DNA of 16,261 bases from assembly GCA_020058355.1 (NCBI GenBank), contig JAGVEG010000034.1:1-16261 (forward strand), read 5' to 3'. The notes under the pieces were generated by a model. That model made no database searches, was not told the origin of the DNA, and worked only from the letters and a program-made list of their open reading frames with translations. Both the position numbers and the translations under genes were made by a program. Positions within the stretch are counted from its first letter, which is position 1; each line of letters starts with the position of its first letter. This DNA comes from Candidatus Berkelbacteria bacterium (GTDB taxonomy: Bacteria; Patescibacteriota; UBA1384; CAILIB01). Positions 1 through 6,468 of the stretch are shown piece by piece.

Positions 1-1
1 G

Positions 2-343
2 GACCGCTATGGCGTGCATGATTATGTCGACCATGTAGAGCAGTACCTTGGCGGGAGGCTGCTTGATATTGTGCTTTATAACACCGCCCGGCCACCGCGT
101 GATCTCTTGCAGCGCTATGCCCAGGAGCGCTCACGAAGACTCGTTGAATTTGATCCTGCGCGACACCGACCGGGTACCATGTTTGTTGGTGCGCCTCTTC
201 TGGCAAAGCCACCGCGCATCAGTGCTGCAGACCCGTTGGCCGCTCAGCGATCGTTGATTCGTCATCATCCAAGTGAGTTGGCGCGTGTCATTATTGACAT
301 TGCAGCGCTACGCGCGGTCCGTAACTATCGTATCCATGCCTGA
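2..343 (+). CDS. yvcK: YvcK/CofD-like family protein, C-terminal part (5' end outside window)
   Basis: The frame is open from the left edge, so the gene begins upstream and only its last 113 codons are present, ending in TGA. The visible part carries features I associate with the end of YvcK-type proteins of the CofD-like family: a segment around VEQYLGGRLLDIVLYN, a basic and acidic stretch with a YAQE motif, and a closing RSLIRHHPSELARVI segment. YvcK proteins are reported to bind UDP-GlcNAc and to affect growth on gluconeogenic carbon and cell-wall shape; that is family knowledge, and nothing here shows the activity. The last eight bases overlap the start of mutM, which suggests translational coupling. 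The nucleotide-binding N-terminal part cannot be examined. The family call rests on the tail alone. Confidence 0.72.
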   Translation, partial: DRYGVHDYVDHVEQYLGGRLLDIVLYNTARPPRDLLQRYAQERSRRLVEFDPARHRPGTMFVGAPLLAKPPRISAADPLAAQRSLIRHHPSELARVIIDIAALRAVRNYRIHA

Positions 344-1193
344 ACTTCCTGAAGTAGAAACAATTCGTCGAGGCCTTGCCGGCGTTTTACCAGGCAAGGT
401 GCTTGAGCGTGTAGTGGTGAAGGTGCCGAAGTTAGTGAAAGGCGATCTGGTGGGGCTGTGTGACTGTGTCATTGATCGGGTGGATCGTCGAGGAAAGCTC
501 CTTCTTCTTCATTTTCTTCCCAATTTCGTCTTGGCAATTCACTTAAAGATGACAGGGCAGTTGCTCTATGTGGGTACTTCGGGCGAGCAGGTGATGGGTG
601 GGCATCCTTCAGCTGATTACTTACAGCTTCCAGGACGGTTCACCCACATTGAACTACATTTTACTGATGGCTCAACTCTGTATTTCAATGATATGCGGAA
701 GTTCGGCTCATTCCAGGTGCTACAACTTGATGAACTGCCACATCTGCCCTTCTTAAAGACACTCGCCCCTGAGCCGCATGATGCTGCTTTTACGGTTGCT
801 TACTTGCAGCAGGCGCTCCAGCGCCGGGCAAAAACGTCATTAAAGTCAGCATTACTGGACCAGACGGTAATTGGTGGACTGGGTAATATTTATGCCGATG
901 AGTCCTGTATTCGGGCACATATTCTGCCGACACGTTTGTCGGGGAGTCTTCATGAACATGAAATGAGTGCCCTGCATGCTGCGATTATTCAGACAATTGA
1001 TTTGGCGCTCGCCAATGGTGGAAGTAGCGCGCGCGACTATGTAAATGCTATTGGGGATAAGGGCACGTATCTCTCAGTTGCCTTGGCATACCATCGGACC
1101 GGCCAACCCTGTTTGCAGTGTGGAGAAGGAGTGATTGAGAAGGTGGTGATTGGCGGGCGCTCGACACATTTTTGTAAGGTTTGCCAAAAATAG
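336..1193 (+). CDS. mutM: Formamidopyrimidine-DNA glycosylase (Fpg/MutM)
   Basis: This bifunctional DNA glycosylase/AP lyase removes oxidised purines such as 8-oxoguanine in base excision repair. I chose the ATG at 336 because the protein then starts MPELPEVETIRRG, the invariant Fpg N-terminus whose Pro2 is the catalytic nucleophile and Glu3 its partner. A longer reading from a GTG at 273 would bury this proline and is wrong. The HLKMTGQLL segment supplies the conserved lysine, and IGGLGNIYADE is the helix-two-turn-helix region with its conserved asparagine. A C-terminal zinc finger has Cys259, Cys262, Cys280 and Cys283. At 285 residues the length is normal and all key residues are present. 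The start overlaps the upstream gene by eight bases. No Shine-Dalgarno site is visible. The gene converges on a minus-strand gene 18 bases downstream. Confidence 0.97.
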   Translation: MPELPEVETIRRGLAGVLPGKVLERVVVKVPKLVKGDLVGLCDCVIDRVDRRGKLLLLHFLPNFVLAIHLKMTGQLLYVGTSGEQVMGGHPSADYLQLPGRFTHIELHFTDGSTLYFNDMRKFGSFQVLQLDELPHLPFLKTLAPEPHDAAFTVAYLQQALQRRAKTSLKSALLDQTVIGGLGNIYADESCIRAHILPTRLSGSLHEHEMSALHAAIIQTIDLALANGGSSARDYVNAIGDKGTYLSVALAYHRTGQPCLQCGEGVIEKVVIGGRSTHFCKVCQK

Positions 1194-1213
1194 AACCCCC
1201 ATTTCTGGGGGTT
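1194..1213 (-). terminator. Hairpin terminator between two convergent genes
   Basis: AACCCCC (1194-1200) and GGGGGTT (1207-1213) form a perfect seven-base-pair stem with a six-base loop. Read on the minus strand the stem is followed by CTATTTTTGG, a moderately U-rich tract, so it should stop the minus-strand gene best. Two bases of that gene's stop codon (1212-1214) lie inside the stem. On the plus strand it follows mutM directly but lacks a T-tract, so it may act only weakly there. Confidence 0.7.
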
Positions 1214-2045
1214 AGTGAATCATGTGCCTTAGGTAGTGATGTATGGTTTGCTCAACACCGCTAGTATAGTCAGGGTACACGGAGAGAATCTTTCCCCGTG
1301 ATTCTGGCCTAACAAAACTTTCGATGATTGCATTATTCAGGGATGAAGCCGGTAACATGGTTTCATGGCCTGAAAGTTCAATTAATTGAGCCGCGAGCTC
1401 GCGCGATGACATGTGCAGTGCATTATTTGGTAGTGGAAATCCTTCATCACGCAACATGCATATTGTTGTGATGACGAGATGAGCCCTTAGTAGTTCCTCC
1501 TCCTTTTTTAGAGCAGACCGTAGCCAAGTTGCAACACTTTTTTTCCTCGGGAACCTAGAAAGAGTCGCCGCTAGCTTGTCTGCAATAAACTGAAGCTTCT
1601 GGTCTATGACTACAACTCTATCAACTTCTACATCAGACGGCTGTTGTCGATCAGAAATAACTGTGTAGACACTAATTGTTATTTTGTTGTTATGACCAGG
1701 TCTAGTGCTTGGCTCTGTTAAGACAATATCAAGCATCCAAGGACTATCTGCATGACCTGCTTCAAATGTGATCGATGTCTGCGCCATGAGCTGGCTTTCA
1801 GGCTTGCCAATCGGCATAAGCAAAGAGATGTCGGTAATATCGGGATGAATACCAATCTTGAGTAGGCTTGGTAGCGCTGTCTCCATGGTAAATTCATAGA
1901 CATATTCTCCAGGTTCGAACTCTGGCATCCCCTCTTTATTTTTCGCTTGATGAACTGTGTAGTTCTCAATACACCATCTAATGTGCTCTAGTGTTTGGCG
2001 TAGGTTATAGCTATAAAGCAATTCGTGAAATTGGGCTCTTGGCAT
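1212..2045 (-). CDS. Hypothetical protein, single minus-strand gene
   Basis: I do not recognise this 277-residue protein. The start at 2045 is well supported: AAGGAG (complement of 2053-2058) lies seven bases before an ATG giving MPRAQFHELLYSYN. A longer frame back to 2114 would include the promoter and is unlikely. The protein looks soluble, with no clear signal peptide or membrane segment. The N-terminal half is mixed alpha/beta in character with many short hydrophobic strands. The middle has a basic patch (residues near FPRKKSVATWLRSALKKEEE), and the C-terminal half looks helical. It is the only minus-strand gene in the window. It is AT-richer than its neighbours: a hand count gives 23 G/C in bases 1681-1740 against 38 in bases 2281-2340 of recO. 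It has a textbook promoter and ribosome site unlike nearby genes, which suggests acquisition by transfer. That it is a real gene is well supported; its function is unknown. Confidence 0.8.
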   Translation of the reverse strand: MPRAQFHELLYSYNLRQTLEHIRWCIENYTVHQAKNKEGMPEFEPGEYVYEFTMETALPSLLKIGIHPDITDISLLMPIGKPESQLMAQTSITFEAGHADSPWMLDIVLTEPSTRPGHNNKITISVYTVISDRQQPSDVEVDRVVVIDQKLQFIADKLAATLSRFPRKKSVATWLRSALKKEEELLRAHLVITTICMLRDEGFPLPNNALHMSSRELAAQLIELSGHETMLPASSLNNAIIESFVRPESRGKILSVYPDYTSGVEQTIHHYLRHMIH

Positions 2046-2068
2046 TTTAAAACTCCTTCTTTTTATTA

Positions 2069-2096
2069 GGTATAAAGATTCTTCATAATCTGTCAA
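2069..2096 (-). promoter_or_regulatory. Sigma70-type promoter of the minus-strand hypothetical gene
   Basis: On the minus strand a perfect -35 box TTGACA (complement of 2091-2096) is followed after 16 bases by TATACC (complement of 2069-2074), a four-of-six match to the -10 consensus. Transcription would start near 2062, giving a leader of about 17 bases that contains the AAGGAG ribosome site. The same 60-base gap also lies upstream of recO. On the plus strand it has CATAAT at 2084-2089 with no clear -35, so any recO promoter would overlap this one. Confidence 0.7.
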
Positions 2097-2105
2097 CCTG
2101 GGGGA

Positions 2106-2843
2106 GTGAAGCACATCACCACGAATGCCATCCTACTGATGAGTCGGCCGCACCAAGAGGCGGATCGGTCGTTACTTTTTGTGACCGAAGAGCTGGGTCG
2201 CGTATGGGTGCGAGCGCGCGGGGTGAGAAAGCCAACCAGTCGCTTAGCTGGTCATCTGGTGAGTTTCTTGCCGCTCAGCATTGAGTTGGTGGAGGGTGCT
2301 GGCGGCTGGGTATTAACGGGGGCGCAGCTCTTGGTGCGTCCTGAAGAATCTGAACAGAATTTGGTGCGTCTGGTTAACTCGGGGTCAGGATTTGTTCAGC
2401 TTCTTCAGAAATTACTTCCTGAACAAGAAGTGCAGCCGGAAACATTTACCCTGGCGTGGCAGTTTGCTCACGCAAGTGCAGGAGCGGTGGGTGATGAGGT
2501 GGTGATGGCGCGCCTAGTGATTGAGGCGTGCTGGCGACTGCTTATTAGCCAAGGCTATCAGCCAGAGCTTATGCGTAATGTGGCAACGGGTGAAGCTCTT
2601 AAGGGCGAGGAGCTCTTTTGGCGAAGTGATCTCGGCGGATTTTGTTCAGAGGGTGGGGGAGTGCTGGTCCCGGGGAGAACGGTGGTCCTTATTCGTGCAC
2701 TTGTCTCTGGTGAGCCGTGGCAGAGCCTCAAGCTTCAGGCTGGGGTAGAGGTGTGGGAGGGTGCACGAACAGTACTACTAAGTCACGCACGCACCGTATT
2801 AAGCGATGATCTCCTTGCTCTTAGCGGAGCCCTGAGTATCTGA
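2106..2843 (+). CDS. recO: DNA repair protein RecO
   Basis: RecO works with RecR and RecF to load RecA on gapped DNA coated with single-strand-binding protein, and it anneals strands. The N-terminal OB-fold is recognisable: ITTNAILLMSRPHQEADRSL, then FVTEELGRVWVRARGVRKPTSRLAGHL, matching the family pattern of a strand, an E-D-R turn, TEELG and a basic RG..K..SRL segment. The rest is the helical RecO C-domain, and 245 residues is a normal length. The start is a GTG at 2106; no other start fits, because an in-frame TAA lies at 2073-2075. The G-run just before the GTG is too close to act as a normal Shine-Dalgarno site. The zinc knuckle seen in many RecO proteins is lost: only one Cys (in GGFCSEGG) remains of the usual four in that region. 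It lies 32 bases before glyQS. Confidence 0.88.
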   Translation: MKHITTNAILLMSRPHQEADRSLLFVTEELGRVWVRARGVRKPTSRLAGHLVSFLPLSIELVEGAGGWVLTGAQLLVRPEESEQNLVRLVNSGSGFVQLLQKLLPEQEVQPETFTLAWQFAHASAGAVGDEVVMARLVIEACWRLLISQGYQPELMRNVATGEALKGEELFWRSDLGGFCSEGGGVLVPGRTVVLIRALVSGEPWQSLKLQAGVEVWEGARTVLLSHARTVLSDDLLALSGALSI

Positions 2844-2863
2844 TAGGCTGAGGGAGTAATTCG

Positions 2864-2869
2864 TAAGTT
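2864..2869 (+). promoter_or_regulatory. Putative -10 element for leaderless glyQS
   Basis: TAAGTT lies exactly six bases before the glyQS ATG. There is no Shine-Dalgarno site in the 32-base gap after recO. This TANNNT-N6-ATG arrangement recurs before five other genes here and would place the transcript start at or next to the A of ATG. No convincing -35 box is seen. Confidence 0.45.
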
Positions 2870-2875
2870 TTCGGT

Positions 2876-4342
2876 ATGGCTGCTCAAAATCTCGAAATCC
2901 TGATGAGTCTTGCTAAGCGCCGTGGGTTCATTTTCCCCAGTGCTGATATTTATGGTGGTGCCAGTGGCCTATTTGACATGGGTCCCCTCGGTGTTGAGCT
3001 TGCTAACAACCTGAAGAAGCTATGGTGGCAGACCTTTATTTACGGCCGTCGCGATATGGTTGGGGTGGATACGGCAATTATTACTCCGTCGGCGGTTTTG
3101 AAGGCCTCAGGTCATGTGGATTCATTTTCTGATCCGTTGATTGAGTGTGCTAACTGTCGTATTCGCCTGCGCGCTGATCATTTTGAAATTGGTGAAGGCG
3201 AAGCTGGTTGGCAGGCCCGCTGGGCGCAGGAATGTGCTAAGCACGCCAAGCGCAGCGAGGTTTCCGCCAAAGACCGTGAAAAGGCAGCAACTGCCTTTGC
3301 GTACTTTACTGAAAACCACCAAGAAGCAACGTTCTGGCAGGCAATTACCTGTCCCGCCTGTGGCGAGCGGCAGTTTACCGAACCTCGCCAGTTCAACATG
3401 ATGTTCAAGACCAACCTGGGTGCTGTGGAAAGTGATACCAATGTGGCGTATCTTCGCCCAGAAACGGCTCAGGGTATCTTTGTGAACTTTGCCAATGTGG
3501 TTGATACAAGTCGCCTGAAGGTGCCGTTTGGTATCGGGCAGATTGGTAAGGCATTCCGCAACGAGATTACGGTCGGTAACTCGCTGTTTCGTGTGCGTGA
3601 GCTCGAGCAGGCGGAAATTGAGTTTTTCGTGAAACCTGGTGAAGATGAAGTCTGGCACGAGAAGTGGATCGATCTGCTTGAAGACTTCTGCGTGAATACG
3701 CTTGGTTTGAAGAAGGAGAATCTTCGCCGCTATGCGCATCCCAAAGAGAAGCTCTCTCACTACTCCAAAGGTACAACTGATCTTGAGTACAACTACCCAT
3801 TTGGTGGGTACCAGGAGCTTGCCGGTATTGCTAACCGTACCGATTACGACCTGAAGCAGCACCAGGAGCACTCAAAGCAGGATCTGAGTTACTTTGAAGA
3901 AGCAACCAAGGAGCGCTTCCAGCCATTCACTATTGAGCCATCACTTGGTATTGGTCGCGCTATACTGGCAGTACTGGTTGATGCATTCCAGGACTACCCC
4001 GAGGGTCGCGATGGTTCTGGAGAAGCAGAAACCGTACTTCATCTTGCGCCAAAGTTGGCGCCATACCGCTTGGCAATTCTGCCACTTATGAAGAAAGATG
4101 GCCTTGCCGAGAAGGCAGAGGAGATCTGGGACCAGCTAGCCGGTGACTATAATATTGCCTACGACACTTCTGGAAGTGTGGGTAAGCGCTACCGCCGCCA
4201 AGACGAGGTCGGTACGCCGTTCTGTGTGACGGTTGACTACCAAACGCTCGAAGATGGCACGGTTACCCTGCGTGACCGCGATAGCATGGAGCAGGTGCGC
4301 CTCAGCGTTGCCGCTGTACGTGAAAAGATAACCTCACTCTAA
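2876..4342 (+). CDS. glyQS: Glycyl-tRNA synthetase, single-chain (eukaryotic/Gram-positive) type
   Basis: This cytosolic class II aminoacyl-tRNA synthetase charges tRNA-Gly with glycine. It is the alpha2 form encoded by one gene, not the two-subunit GlyQ/GlyS form. The N-terminus (LAKRRGFIFPSADIYGG, then GLFDMGPLGVELANNLK) is typical. A zinc site is suggested by Cys91, Cys94, Cys159 and Cys162. The glycine and ATP site carries RPETAQGIF from Arg194, the FRNE segment at 227-230 and motif 3 EPSLGIGRAI from Glu354. The C-terminal anticodon-binding domain starts near LAPKLAPYRLAILPL and includes SVGKRYRRQDEVGTP. At 488 residues it is complete. Start ATG 2876 gives the expected MAAQNLEILMSLAK. The stop codon overlaps the start of a small membrane peptide by one base. 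Confidence 0.97.
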   Translation: MAAQNLEILMSLAKRRGFIFPSADIYGGASGLFDMGPLGVELANNLKKLWWQTFIYGRRDMVGVDTAIITPSAVLKASGHVDSFSDPLIECANCRIRLRADHFEIGEGEAGWQARWAQECAKHAKRSEVSAKDREKAATAFAYFTENHQEATFWQAITCPACGERQFTEPRQFNMMFKTNLGAVESDTNVAYLRPETAQGIFVNFANVVDTSRLKVPFGIGQIGKAFRNEITVGNSLFRVRELEQAEIEFFVKPGEDEVWHEKWIDLLEDFCVNTLGLKKENLRRYAHPKEKLSHYSKGTTDLEYNYPFGGYQELAGIANRTDYDLKQHQEHSKQDLSYFEEATKERFQPFTIEPSLGIGRAILAVLVDAFQDYPEGRDGSGEAETVLHLAPKLAPYRLAILPLMKKDGLAEKAEEIWDQLAGDYNIAYDTSGSVGKRYRRQDEVGTPFCVTVDYQTLEDGTVTLRDRDSMEQVRLSVAAVREKITSL

Positions 4343-4488
4343 TGGAACAACTCCGTAAAATCCTTTTAGGAATCTTCAGATTCGTCATTATCCCAATTAT
4401 TGTGCTGGCGATTGCTTTTATGGGCGTGGCATTTGCCTTTATTTCGAGTCCTTCACAGCCAAATACGCCAATTGAAGTAGTGAAGTAG
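4342..4488 (+). CDS. Small single-pass membrane peptide (48 aa)
   Basis: A 48-codon frame begins at the ATG that shares its A with the TAA stop of glyQS (TAATG), a common re-initiation arrangement, and ends in TAG at 4486-4488. The peptide starts with a short amphipathic basic segment (MEQLRKILLGIFRF). A strongly hydrophobic stretch follows from about residue 15 to 35 (VIIPIIVLAIAFMGVAFAF), then a polar tail rich in Ser, Pro and Asn. The predicted topology is one helix with the N-terminus inside. No family is recognised. The tight coupling and clean membrane profile support a real gene, but short hydrophobic frames do arise by chance. Confidence 0.55.
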   Translation: MEQLRKILLGIFRFVIIPIIVLAIAFMGVAFAFISSPSQPNTPIEVVK

Positions 4489-4512
4489 ACAGTATCCGGT
4501 GTTTGGTTAGGG

Positions 4513-4677
4513 TACAATCAGGTTGGTAGAGAGCTCGACACCAAGGTCGAAAAGATACTGGGACCAGCTGGGAATCACCAGATCCTTCGGGTGGTTCGCA
4601 GTCTGGTACAGGGTGAAGAAGTGCGACAGTTACGATTCAAATTTCCCGACACCTCCTAGGAGGAGTCGGTTTTTTTT
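4513..4677 (+). ncRNA. Candidate structured small RNA or structured 3' region, ending in a terminator
   Basis: This lies in the 241-base gap between the small membrane gene and msrA. A -10-like TACAAT is at 4513-4518, so a transcript could start near 4525 and end at the T-run at 4677, about 150 nt. Two hairpins precede the terminator. The first is TCGAC/GTCGA (4535-4539 with 4546-4550). The second is a long helix pairing 4563-4579 with 4590-4607: 16 base pairs with one G.G mismatch and one bulged T, closing a ten-base loop that contains CCTTCGG. I could not match it to SRP RNA, 6S RNA, tmRNA, RNase P, T-box or a riboswitch. It may instead be the untranslated end of the glyQS operon. No -35 box is clear. 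Confidence 0.4.
4646..4677 (+). terminator. Strong intrinsic terminator
   Basis: CCGACACCTCC (4646-4656) pairs with GGAGGAGTCGG (4659-4669): ten base pairs around one A.A mismatch. Eight T residues follow at 4670-4677. This is the clearest terminator in the window. It ends either the glyQS transcript or the candidate small RNA and isolates msrA from upstream transcription. Confidence 0.88.
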
Positions 4678-4692
4678 GTGAGAAAGCCCATA

Positions 4693-4723
4693 TTGATAAT
4701 GTTTGAGAGTAATCTGCTAGAAT
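4693..4723 (+). promoter_or_regulatory. Extended -10 promoter of msrA, likely leaderless
   Basis: TAGAAT at 4718-4723 is a five-of-six -10 match, preceded by TGC, an extended -10 signature. TTGATA at 4693-4698 is a five-of-six -35 match, though the 19-base spacer is long. The -10 ends exactly six bases before the ATG, so transcription should start at or beside the start codon. No Shine-Dalgarno site is present. This is the best-formed of the six TANNNT-N6-ATG sites. Confidence 0.6.
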
Positions 4724-4729
4724 TGATCC

Positions 4730-5254
4730 ATGGAAACAATTGTACTTGGTGGAGGGTGCTTCTGGTGTATTGAGGCGGCGCTCCGGCGAGTGCGTGGCGT
4801 GAGTGAGGTAGTCTCTGGCTACGCTGGCGGCCATATTCCCAATCCTGACTACTATGACTTGCATCGGAGCGGGGTAGACCATGCCGAGGTGGTTCAGGTT
4901 CAGTTTGACCCTGTCGTGATTTCACTTCATGACCTTCTTGTTATATTCTTCACTATTCACGACCCGACAACGTTTCATCGCCAGGGTGCTGACGTGGGTC
5001 CCATCTACCGTTCAATGGTTTTGTTCACAAAGCCAGACCAGGAGGAAGTCATTCAGCAGGTTATGACAGAAATGACTGAGGTGTATGACGACCCACTTAC
5101 GACGGAAGTGCGAGCACTGCAAGATTTTTGGCCGGCCGAAGAGCGACATCGGCAGTATTACGAGAATCATGAAAACCAGCCGTACTGTCAGATTGTAATT
5201 GCACCAAAGCTCGGAAAGCTGAGGGCAAAGTTTGCTGAGTATTTGGTTGACTAA
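4730..5254 (+). CDS. msrA: Peptide methionine-S-sulfoxide reductase MsrA
   Basis: MsrA reduces S-epimers of methionine sulfoxide in proteins, repairing oxidative damage in the cytosol. The catalytic loop GGGCFWC puts the nucleophile at Cys10, with a second cysteine at Cys13 (GCFWC rather than GCFWG). A further candidate resolving cysteine is Cys153 in the QPYCQIVIAPKL segment. Other family landmarks are GYAGGHIPNPDYYDL, the HAEVVQVQFDP strand with the conserved glutamate, FFTIHDPTTFHRQGADVGPIYRS and the RHRQYY element. At 174 residues it is a normal, complete, single-domain MsrA; no MsrB domain is fused. It starts at the ATG six bases after a good -10 element and is read as its own unit after a strong terminator. 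A HAD phosphatase gene follows after 53 bases. Confidence 0.97.
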   Translation: METIVLGGGCFWCIEAALRRVRGVSEVVSGYAGGHIPNPDYYDLHRSGVDHAEVVQVQFDPVVISLHDLLVIFFTIHDPTTFHRQGADVGPIYRSMVLFTKPDQEEVIQQVMTEMTEVYDDPLTTEVRALQDFWPAEERHRQYYENHENQPYCQIVIAPKLGKLRAKFAEYLVD

Positions 5255-5307
5255 ATCCCCTTGTAGCAGAGGGTTGGTTCTGGTTGTGTGTGGGTAAGAG
5301 GAAAATT

Positions 5308-5877
5308 ATGAAAAGAACACCAAAGTTGGAGCTACGGCCGCCAATAGCCTTTGTTTCAGATGTGACTAACGTCACTGTCTCGTTTCTGCAGGAAATTGGG
5401 GTGTACTGCGTATTTGTCGACGTAGATAATACACTGTTGTCACCATTGGCGAAGGAACCATCTCGGGAGGTTGTCCAATGGGTGAGGTCCTTGCTAAACA
5501 ACGGCATTCGGGTCTGCCTTGTTTCAAACACAGTGTTTCCGGGCCCAACCGTTAAACGTGTGCGAAAGCTCGCCCACTTACTTGATCCTAGTGATACTCA
5601 CGTTAGATGCGTAACCGCCGGCTTCTGGTGTAAAAAGCCCGGAGTTTGGCCGTTTCGGAAAGCATGTGAACTTACCTCAAGCGAGCCAGAGAGGAGTATG
5701 CATATTGGTGACCAGCTCTTCACTGACCTTCAAGGAGCTCAAGCTGCTGGTATAGGCCATCAGGTGATTGTAACCGGACGCTTGGGGAGCGAGCCGTTTT
5801 GGACTTGGCTTAAGCGTAGAAAGGAGGTGGCCCTGATCCGGCGGTGGAAAGCTGCTGGTCTGTATATCGAACTGTAG
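5308..5877 (+). CDS. YqeG-family HAD phosphatase
   Basis: A 189-residue haloacid-dehalogenase-type phosphatase. Motif I is DVDNTLL with the expected nucleophile Asp38 and acid/base Asp40. Motif II is VSN (Ser73, Asn74), motif III is Lys110 in CKKPGVWPF, and motif IV is HIGDQLFTDLQGA with Asp135 and Asp140. The short cap and the overall order match the YqeG family, whose relatives include phosphatidylglycerophosphate phosphatases such as yeast Gep4. A role in phosphatidylglycerol synthesis is therefore possible, but the substrate cannot be read from sequence. I chose the ATG at 5308 because AGAGG at 5297-5301 lies six bases before it. A TTG at 5284 is in frame but has no such support. This is one of only two genes here with a visible Shine-Dalgarno site. 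A hairpin follows the stop. Confidence 0.87.
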   Translation: MKRTPKLELRPPIAFVSDVTNVTVSFLQEIGVYCVFVDVDNTLLSPLAKEPSREVVQWVRSLLNNGIRVCLVSNTVFPGPTVKRVRKLAHLLDPSDTHVRCVTAGFWCKKPGVWPFRKACELTSSEPERSMHIGDQLFTDLQGAQAAGIGHQVIVTGRLGSEPFWTWLKRRKEVALIRRWKAAGLYIEL

Positions 5878-5884
5878 ACTCTCC

Positions 5885-5908
5885 GGAGGTGTGCGCAGGC
5901 ACACCTCC
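5885..5908 (+). terminator. Hairpin terminator after the HAD phosphatase gene
   Basis: GGAGGTGTGC (5885-5894) and GCACACCTCC (5899-5908) form a perfect ten-base-pair stem with a GCAG loop, seven bases after the stop codon. Only three T residues follow, so it may be an imperfect terminator or a transcript-stabilising 3' hairpin. It separates the phosphatase gene from the dcw control region. Confidence 0.65.
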
Positions 5909-5956
5909 TTTACTATGTGGTGTGCAGATAGTTGCATTCTTCTGAAATCAGGCGCA

Positions 5957-5992
5957 AAATGGGTGTAAGTGGATCCAAGTGGGGCAAAGTGG
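5957..5992 (+). promoter_or_regulatory. MraZ operator: four direct repeats at 10-bp period
   Basis: The hexamer AARTGG occurs four times at exactly ten-base spacing: 5957-5962 (AAATGG), 5967-5972, 5977-5982 and 5987-5992 (each AAGTGG). MraZ proteins are known to bind tandem GTGG-containing boxes with this period just upstream of their own gene; the mycoplasma sites are described as AAAGTG-type repeats. The array ends 34 bases before the mraZ ATG. The first protein of the cluster probably binds it and controls the whole dcw operon. A -10-like TAATCT lies at 6012-6017, with no clear -35 outside the boxes. Confidence 0.82.
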
Positions 5993-6026
5993 ATCGTCAC
6001 ACTTCAATCCGTAATCTGTGGAACCG

Positions 6027-6458
6027 ATGTTCATTGGTGAGCACCACCACAATTTGGACGAAAAGAGCCGGCTGCAGGTGCCGGCTAAGTGGCGATCAGA
6101 GGTAGCGGCGGGCGCTGTCATTGCCAAAGGCTATGATGGTTCGCTTACGCTCTATCCACTTGCAGCCTGGGAGGCAATTGCTGCCAAACTTGCTGCATTA
6201 CCACAGAGCCGTCCTGAGGTTCGAGCCTATGTTCGCCAGACGCTTGCGTCTGCCGTGGATGTACAACTTGATGCCTCAGGTCGTTTCGTGGTTCCACCAC
6301 AGGCTCGTGAGGCTGCAACCCTGAGTAAGGAGGCAGTGCTCGTTGGCTTGATTGATCATATCGAAATCTGGAGTGCCGCAGCTTGGAAGCGAGCTCAGGA
6401 AAGTGACGCCATGAGTCACCCTGAGTTGGCTGAGACGCTGGAGGCCTTTGGGCTCTAA
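6027..6458 (+). CDS. mraZ: Transcriptional regulator MraZ
   Basis: MraZ is a DNA-binding protein of the AbrB/SpoVT swapped-hairpin fold that forms rings and autoregulates the dcw cluster. The ATG at 6027 gives MFIGEHHHNLDEKSRLQVPAKWR, the family's highly conserved N-terminus; a GTG at 6018 would add only MEP and is less likely. The second repeat is visible as VDVQLDASGRFVVPPQAREAA. Each half carries the D-x-K/S-x-R-x-x-V/I-P pattern of the family. At 143 residues the length is normal. Four matching operator boxes lie directly upstream. It is followed by the ftsL-like gene with no rsmH (mraW) between them, which is unusual for the cluster. Confidence 0.95.
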   Translation: MFIGEHHHNLDEKSRLQVPAKWRSEVAAGAVIAKGYDGSLTLYPLAAWEAIAAKLAALPQSRPEVRAYVRQTLASAVDVQLDASGRFVVPPQAREAATLSKEAVLVGLIDHIEIWSAAAWKRAQESDAMSHPELAETLEAFGL

Positions 6459-6468
6459 TTACACACCT

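Noticed and set aside
273..335. Upstream GTG extension of mutM
   Set aside because: Fpg needs proline directly after the initiator methionine for catalysis; the start at 336 provides this and the extension would destroy it.
2046..2114. Longer start for the minus-strand hypothetical gene
   Set aside because: The extension runs through a TTGACA/TATACC promoter and ignores a well-placed AAGGAG and ATG at 2045.
3122..3871. 249-codon open frame on the minus strand
   Set aside because: It lies wholly inside glyQS, which has every motif of its family. The antisense product has no recognisable domain and is a by-product of codon bias.
4489..4659. In-frame continuation after the small membrane gene, with a protein-like stretch (RELDTKVEKILGP and beyond) up to the terminator
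   Set aside because: The frame follows a TAG stop and contains no ATG, GTG or TTG start. The same bases form a strong hairpin, so I treat it as non-coding, though a read-through extension was considered.
4525..4677. SRP RNA, 6S RNA, T-box or other known RNA family
   Set aside because: I found no GGAAG...GCAG core of SRP RNA, no T-box antiterminator sequence and no riboswitch core motif that I know; no family name is justified.
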